Shown here: piece after piece, positions 10,143-15,157 of the stretch | Layout: the number at the start of each line of letters is the position of its first letter | How positions within the stretch are numbered: the first letter of the stretch is position 1 | From: Conidiobolus incongruus B7586 | Lineage: Eukaryota > Entomophthoromycota > Entomophthoromycetes > Entomophthorales > Conidiobolaceae | Direction of reading: 5' to 3' | NCBI GenBank assembly: GCA_000697335.1 | Contig: JNEM01008207.1 | Location: 1 to 15,157, forward strand | Length of the DNA: 15,157 nucleotides | Program-made: the position numbers and the translations under genes | Notes under the pieces: generated by a model | Seen by the model: only the letters and a program-made list of their open reading frames with translations | What the model was told of the DNA's origin: nothing | Database searches by the model: none

Positions 10143-11792
10143 TTATTGGTTATCTTGTTCGTTATCAACTTGTGGCTTGGATTTGGTAGGTAATTTCAAT
10201 TTTGTTAAGAATAATAAACTGATGAAGCAGAGGGCTGCAAAGGGAATTAAACTGAGATAAGAATATCTGAAAGCTACCAAATTGGCATGACGGATAGCTT
10301 CCTTCTGATCAGGTGTCAAACGTTCGATAACATCAGCAAGTACAAGATCTTGAGGAGAAAACTGAGGTAATCTTGCCATGATTTCATTAGTATAAATATT
10401 GTTGTAAACACTTCCAACTACTGCTAACCCGATGACACCTCCAATATTTTGACTAAATGTGGTGAAACCAGTTGCAATAGCAATATACTCTTTATCAACG
10501 CTCAATTGACATACCATGAGGACGAGTTGTTTAATACATCCTAAACCCACACCGTTGAGAACGATGTATCCTACTTGTTGACCAAGTGGAGCACTTTCAG
10601 GAATAAGACCAAGTAAAATCACAGCGACTAATTGCAATACACTCCCGATCCACATGACGCCACGAACTGTTTTAGCCAACATAGTTAAATAACTTGACAG
10701 CATGCAGAAAATGGAGATTGACACCAAGAATGGAATTAAAAGATAGCCAGATTCCGTTGGTGAATAGTTTTTAACCGATTGATAATAAATAGGAATATAA
10801 AAGATAGCTACAAAATTTACACCGCCCAATAAAAAGTTGGCTAAATTTGCTGAATTGGTATTGCGATTAAAGATTTTTAGAGGTAAAATGGGTTCAACAC
10901 TCACTTTAGCCTCGATGTAGACAAAAATAGCTAAAAATACAAGAGATAAACAGATTGTAACAATGATGGGAGCTGAGTTCCATGCATACTCCTTACCACC
11001 CCAGTTACTTACCAGGATGACACCAGTGATAAAGAATATGAGAGTGATACATCCAAGGAAATCGACACGCTTTAATTTTGTCATCATGTTACCTTTGGAT
11101 CTAGGTAAAGGTAAAATGAAAATAACGATCAAACTCAACACAGCACATATGGGAATCAATACATAAAAGATCAATCTCCAAGATTTCATAGCGATAAAAC
11201 CACCGACGATAGGGCCAATGACATTAGATACAGCAAAAGTCATTGATACGATACCATAATAGAAAGGTCTATCAACTACTGGAATGACGTCAGAAACCAT
11301 AATAAAACTAAGACTCATTAGACCACCTCCACCAATACCAGCAACCACACGGAATATAATTAGCATAGACATATTGACAGCAAGAGCACATCCAAGACAT
11401 CCAATTGTGAAGATCACATTACAAAATAATACAGCTGGCTTTCTTCCAAAGATATCACTTAATTTGCCGAATAATGGTGAGAATGCGACTACTGTTAACA
11501 TATAGCCACCAGCAATCCAAGTGATAGAACCAAAGCTTTCGAGCTCTTTACCAATAGTTTCGGAAACTGTAGATACAGCAGTTTCACTGACAGTACCGAT
11601 CATAATACCGAGGACTAGACCTAAAATTGTTAGGAATTTTAATAGCCATAGTTTCAATTTTAATACCAAAGGTTTGGGCGATGGGTTGGGTACTTCAAAT
11701 TCATAAGGGTCAACTGGAGCATCGTTTGAAGAAGACGAATTTTTTAAATTTTTTTCAATGTCGACATTCCCGTTAAATTGTTGAGATGTCAT
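10143..11792 (-). CDS. MFS drug:H+ antiporter-like transporter (DHA2, 14 TM), gene 2
   Basis: Intronless 549-residue paralogue of gene 1, aligned without gaps to residue 535 and then carrying a 12-residue hydrophilic C-terminal extension. About 14 membrane segments are visible. Motif A is GKLSDIFGRKPA (109-120), motif B lies at 145-160 (Arg148), motif C has GP at 193-194, and WR is at 205-206. Residues 54-125 are identical to gene 1, covering helices 1-2, the first outer loop and motif A. Differences concentrate in the N-terminal tail, the mid loop at 231-237 and the helix near 361-390, where substrate preference may differ. The start aligns with the gene 1 start; the base at -3 is C, a weaker context than in gene 1. 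Probable role: proton-driven efflux, substrate unknown. The tail-to-tail arrangement with gene 1 indicates inverted duplication. Confidence 0.95.
   Translation of the reverse strand: MTSQQFNGNVDIEKNLKNSSSSNDAPVDPYEFEVPNPSPKPLVLKLKLWLLKFLTILGLVLGIMIGTVSETAVSTVSETIGKELESFGSITWIAGGYMLTVVAFSPLFGKLSDIFGRKPAVLFCNVIFTIGCLGCALAVNMSMLIIFRVVAGIGGGGLMSLSFIMVSDVIPVVDRPFYYGIVSMTFAVSNVIGPIVGGFIAMKSWRLIFYVLIPICAVLSLIVIFILPLPRSKGNMMTKLKRVDFLGCITLIFFITGVILVSNWGGKEYAWNSAPIIVTICLSLVFLAIFVYIEAKVSVEPILPLKIFNRNTNSANLANFLLGGVNFVAIFYIPIYYQSVKNYSPTESGYLLIPFLVSISIFCMLSSYLTMLAKTVRGVMWIGSVLQLVAVILLGLIPESAPLGQQVGYIVLNGVGLGCIKQLVLMVCQLSVDKEYIAIATGFTTFSQNIGGVIGLAVVGSVYNNIYTNEIMARLPQFSPQDLVLADVIERLTPDQKEAIRHANLVAFRYSYLSLIPFAALCFISLLFLTKLKLPTKSKPQVDNEQDNQ
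11296..11362 (-). other. Conversion-like patch over motif B, gene 2 side
   Basis: Counterpart of 5723-5789 in gene 1, with two differences in 67 nt. See that entry for the contrast with neighbouring silent sites. Confidence 0.5.
11417..11497 (-). other. Conversion-like patch over motif A, gene 2 side
   Basis: Counterpart of 5588-5668 in gene 1, with one silent difference in 81 nt. Flanking codons on both sides diverge sharply at silent positions. Which gene was donor cannot be told from two sequences. Confidence 0.6.
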
Positions 11793-11958
11793 TTGGTCAA
11801 AGATTATAAAATAATTAACTATATGAAATACTAATATAAAACGAAGAGAGGAAAATACAAGATGTTACTAATAAACTACCAAGTGATTGAATATACAGCA
11901 GAATATTCAACAACTCAATTGATTATCAATAGCTCCTAGAATCTCTACATGGATCACC

Positions 11959-11966
11959 TATTTATA
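11959..11966 (-). promoter_or_regulatory. TATA box of gene 2
   Basis: On the - strand this reads TATAAATA followed by GG, the same octamer as at gene 1, about 170 bp upstream of the gene 2 ATG. It sits in a locally GC-richer stretch, so it stands out more than most AT-rich strings in the window. Confidence 0.6.
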
Positions 11967-11974
11967 ACCATGGA

Positions 11975-11990
11975 CTAGGATCCATCCTAG
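11975..11990. promoter_or_regulatory. Palindrome beside the gene 2 TATA box, possible operator
   Basis: CTAGGAT-CC-ATCCTAG is a perfect 7+7 inverted repeat with a 2-bp centre, 8 bp upstream of the TATA box in the sense of gene 2. Its symmetry, G+C content and position fit a binding site for a dimeric transcription factor. I do not recognise a named factor for it, and gene 1 lacks the same sequence. Confidence 0.4.
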
Positions 11991-12015
11991 CCATTTCAAC
12001 TCAAATTATAAATTA

Positions 12016-12055
12016 TCGAACGTAAAAATAGTGGATGATTTCACTATCAATTCGA
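12016..12055. promoter_or_regulatory. Nested inverted repeats upstream of gene 2
   Basis: An outer pair TCGAA/TTCGA (12016-12020, 12051-12055) encloses an inner pair ATAGTG/CACTAT (12028-12033, 12042-12047), the latter extendable by one wobble and one normal pair. It lies about 50 bp upstream of the gene 2 TATA box, next to the 11975-11990 palindrome. It may be a second factor-binding site; the nested symmetry could also be chance. Confidence 0.3.
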
Positions 12056-12693
12056 CAAAAATGTTAATTTTATAGCCTTCAATCTCACAGAATTTCTCAG
12101 GGTTTATTTTAAATGGTTGCACTAATTGCTCAACATTTAAAAATTTGATGCTACTAGTACGATTTATATTATATTGTTTACATCATAATTCGGTAGAGTT
12201 TTAGTCAACACATTGTCAGTAATGACGGGCCTCTTACATGATCGTACCCTTATAGAGAAATTCAAGTAATCATTTTTGAGTAATGTTTTATTGTGTCATT
12301 TATTTGTTTTGACATCGTCATCAATGAGATCTATTAATCTTTCAATATAAAAATTATCTAATTGTAAATAGATTATATTTTTATCAACATTATTTATAAT
12401 TTTTGATTAAAATACTTTATTGAGAAACTTGTTAAATTAATATCATTTTATGTAAATAATACCTTTATTAATAATTCAATAGCTTTTTATATCATATATT
12501 ACAATTGTTGTATTAATTTGATTATATTTTTGATTTGTATTTATCGATTTGATTATGTTAATAGAGATTGGGTTGCAATTTAAAAGAGTTAATTTATCCA
12601 CTTTCGGATATTACAATCAATGATCACTGGTTAAAAATATTATCCGTTATTTAAAAAGATTTTAGTGATGAGAATTTTAGATAATTTAAATTA
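12056..12693. other. Distal upstream region of gene 2
   Basis: Intergenic DNA with no gene. A somewhat GC-richer stretch at about 12215-12250 contains a TGACG string, a possible bZIP half-site, about 430 bp upstream of the gene 2 ATG. The rest is featureless AT-rich sequence. Confidence 0.45.
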
Positions 12694-12812
12694 GGTCGTG
12701 CCATAGAAGTTAGTGATATAAATTCGACAAATGATTTTTATATGCTAAAAAAAGAATAAAGCTTTTCAATTATTTTGATATCATTGGCATTTGGATATAA
12801 CCAGGCACGACC
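12694..12812. other. 119-bp element bounded by a GC-rich inverted repeat
   Basis: GGTCGTGCC (12694-12702) and GGCACGACC (12804-12812) are perfect reverse complements, 7 of 9 bases being G or C in DNA that is otherwise over 75 % A+T. The interior is AT-rich with no clear hairpin beyond a short TGATATCA palindrome. Length resembles the 117-bp element at 1900-2016, but the arms are unrelated. It could be a small non-autonomous DNA transposon (no target duplication seen), an RNA with a closing stem, or a protein-binding pair. Confidence 0.4.
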
Positions 12813-13244
12813 ATTCATATGCATGGATACTAAAATATGCTATACAACTTAATAAATATAAAAATATAGTATAATTTATCAATTGATTATGATATAACCA
12901 CTGACTAAAAAAATATTAACCCAATCTTTGAATAAGGTATAGTATTAAAATAACATTCATTAGAAATAAAGAGAAAATTATTCAAAAATGGGAGAGTTTC
13001 CTGTATATTCATGATTCAAGGCCTTGATCTTTGAAGATGTAGTTGCAAATAACTACAATAGGGTTATTTATCTGAGAATATTATATTTAAGTTTATTGAA
13101 GCCATATTAAATGATTAATTATACCAAAATAAAATAATTTAATATATCCATTAATCAATTTCAAAAATTCAACATATTCATCTTTAGATTTTATTCGTTT
13201 TATTAGATTATCACTGAATATTAATACAGTTTTTTTCAAAAAAG
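12813..13244. other. AT-rich intergenic DNA, no gene seen
   Basis: No open frame, repeat or RNA recognised in this stretch. Confidence 0.5.
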
Positions 13245-13268
13245 AATAATAATAATAATAATAATAAT
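13245..13268. repeat. (AAT)8 microsatellite
   Basis: Eight uninterrupted AAT units. A simple slippage repeat in non-coding DNA, likely variable in length between strains. Confidence 0.95.
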
Positions 13269-13585
13269 TGGAATACAGCCTACACCCAATATTAATAATT
13301 CAAATATATATTTTGTATATTCTAAATGAAAACATTATTAATAAAATTAATATATTATTCTATATTATACATTACATTGAATTATAAGGAATTTTTAATT
13401 TTTATGTTATTAACTGTAAATGGATATAGAAATTTATTTTAGATATATCAACTTTGCTGAATTATCAGTTGTAAATCCTGTCTCATTCTTGATGATGAAC
13501 CTCAACCAGCACATAATTTACATGGTAATCGAACTTTTAATACTACCTGAATTATTAAAATCAAATTTAGTATAGCCATAATAGA

Positions 13586-13606
13586 ATATATATATATATA
13601 TATATA
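13586..13606. repeat. (AT)n microsatellite
   Basis: About ten uninterrupted AT units (21 nt) in non-coding DNA. Confidence 0.95.
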
Positions 13607-14303
13607 ACCTTTTTTCTATGTATCAATAATTAAACTTCATAATGGTATATAAATTATCAAGTATATAGCTTATATTAATTTCATTTCTAAAATTTAATAT
13701 GTTATTATACAATTCATTAATTTCACGATGTTAATACTGTAATTAATAGAGATAAAGGATGCAGTAGTCGCGTGACTAGTTAGAAGTTTATATTATAATA
13801 TACTTAATTTCATATTAATGTATCCATTAAATTAAGAAATTAAATTAGCATAAGTAAAAAATATTAAAAGCTATTATATTAAAAGTAGTTATTAATGGAT
13901 TTTAATTGTATATTTTGAAGAATATTGTTGATAATTAATATAAAATATAAACACCATATTGTAGAAAAATTAGTCATTTATATTTTATGATGAGAAATAA
14001 TCTTGTCAATCACTCAAGAAACTGCAATTACCATACTGAATCAAGAAGTCACATTGCAGAATACTCATTTCCTGAACTATGTGGTTGTGTTCCTTTCTGT
14101 CACCTAGTTATTCCTATCAATAAAAATCAACAATGAAAGATAAAATAAAACTATCACAAACAAACTAATAAACAGATCTTTTTTATTTTCATTTCAAAAT
14201 ATCTAGTCTTTAAGTTTTTCTTGTAACCCTTACAAAAGCATTAAGTTATGATAAGCGTGAGATATTTACTTTATATAAAGAACCCAATTTATAATAACTC
14301 ATT
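13607..14303. other. Intergenic DNA with a GC-richer island, no gene called
   Basis: Mostly AT-rich. The stretch 14009-14107 is GC-richer and is open for 33 codons on the - strand, but it has no recognisable family match, no convincing start and stops on both sides. It may be a scrap of an older gene or element. Confidence 0.4.
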
Positions 14304-14321
14304 TTCACCTCTTTAGGTGAA
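14304..14321. repeat. Tight 7-bp hairpin with 4-nt loop
   Basis: TTCACCT (14304-14310) and AGGTGAA (14315-14321) are exact reverse complements around CTTT. No neighbouring gene explains it. It lies in a pyrimidine-rich stretch (about 14160-14420) unlike the surrounding sequence. Confidence 0.4.
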
Positions 14322-15157
14322 CTCCATTAATTTCCCTTAACTCTGTGGCAACTTATTATTTATCACTAATAATTCCCTCTATAAGCTCTAAATGTCTATT
14401 TTCTCCTATAATTATAATTGTCATTTATATGAATATAATTTCTGTAATCTTAATTTGCAATCATTTTAATAAATAAATATTGCTTAAATTATTTAAAATT
14501 TTTCAAATATTATATACATATACTATTCAAATAAATTTTAGATTAAGATTCAAATATATATTTGATTTAAAAAAAAACCAATTAAAGTTTAAGTTATATT
14601 ATACTTTAATCAACCTATTATGAATTTGAATTTATTTATCATCACTAAACTTGATTAATATACAAGCAAATAGTTGATATTAATAATTACTAATATTAAA
14701 CTAATAATGAATTGAACATTGGTATTAGTATAGAAATTAAATAATAGTATAATTTTGAAATTAAAATTAAATATATAAATTAATAAATAATATATAAAAT
14801 TTGATATATAATATTAAATATTGCTTTTTTTATTATTAATAACTTTTTTTTGAATATTTAACAAGCTTTTAATATTTAAAAAATAGCTCTTTCTATTAAA
14901 AACTAAAATTTAATATTTTATTAACCAATTTAATTTATATATAGGGATTTTTTTCTTGTAAATTAATTTTTTAATATATAAAACAATTATAATCATATAA
15001 GTTATAATTAGGTGAATATATTAAATATAATAATTTTTATTAGTTTATTTATCAAAAATCTTTTATAACTTTAATTTTATATATTATATAATTATTATAT
15101 AAAATAATAGGTATTTTTAATTTAAATTAAAAATACCATTTAAAAATTATTTTATTT
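14322..15157. other. AT-rich desert to the window end
   Basis: No gene, RNA or repeat family recognised. A+T rises towards the end of the window, with many A and T runs. Confidence 0.55.

Noticed and set aside
11945-11950. ATG-TAG start-stop on - ahead of gene 2
   Set aside because: It is within about 10 bp of the TATA box and is unlikely to be in the mRNA.
14009-14107. 33-codon GC-richer open frame on -
   Set aside because: Too short, no start of its own at the right place, stops on both sides and no family recognised.
1-15157. tRNA genes and CRISPR arrays
   Set aside because: No GGTTCGA-type B box on either strand and no regularly spaced direct repeats were found by eye.

Overview
The window looks like nuclear DNA from a very AT-rich fungus. 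Outside genes it is about 80-85 % A+T by eye, against roughly 60 % in the two real genes. Both genes are intronless and encode 14-helix major facilitator drug:H+ antiporter-type proteins (DHA2 family) of a kind common in fungi. An early-diverging fungus or an AT-rich yeast would fit; the exact lineage cannot be fixed from the sequence.

Layout: 1-4954 is AT-rich desert. It holds an old solo LTR (385-687), a compact inverted-repeat element (1900-2016) and a possible retroelement scrap (about 4072-4400). Gene 1 runs on + (5293-6906) behind a TATAAATA box at 5148. The 3.2 kb between the two genes holds a second solo LTR of the same family (7034-7391) and a badly decayed Ty3/gypsy pol fossil (about 8100-9180). 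Gene 2 runs on - (10143-11792), tail to tail with gene 1, behind its own TATAAATA box and a group of palindromes (11959-12055). From 12056 to the end there is no convincing gene, only a GC-rich inverted-repeat element (12694-12812), two microsatellites and a small hairpin.

The two proteins align without a gap over 535+ residues at about 81 % identity (my count: 102 differences in 537), so the genes are an inverted duplicate pair. Their silent sites are heavily diverged except in two short patches over transporter motifs A and B, where the DNA is almost identical. That pattern suggests partial gene conversion. The products probably sit in a membrane and export small molecules by proton antiport; the substrate is unknown.

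I did not find a clearly new multi-gene system. The items most worth a second look are the conversion-like patches, the two compact inverted-repeat elements, and the retroelement fossils that explain part of the AT-rich filler.
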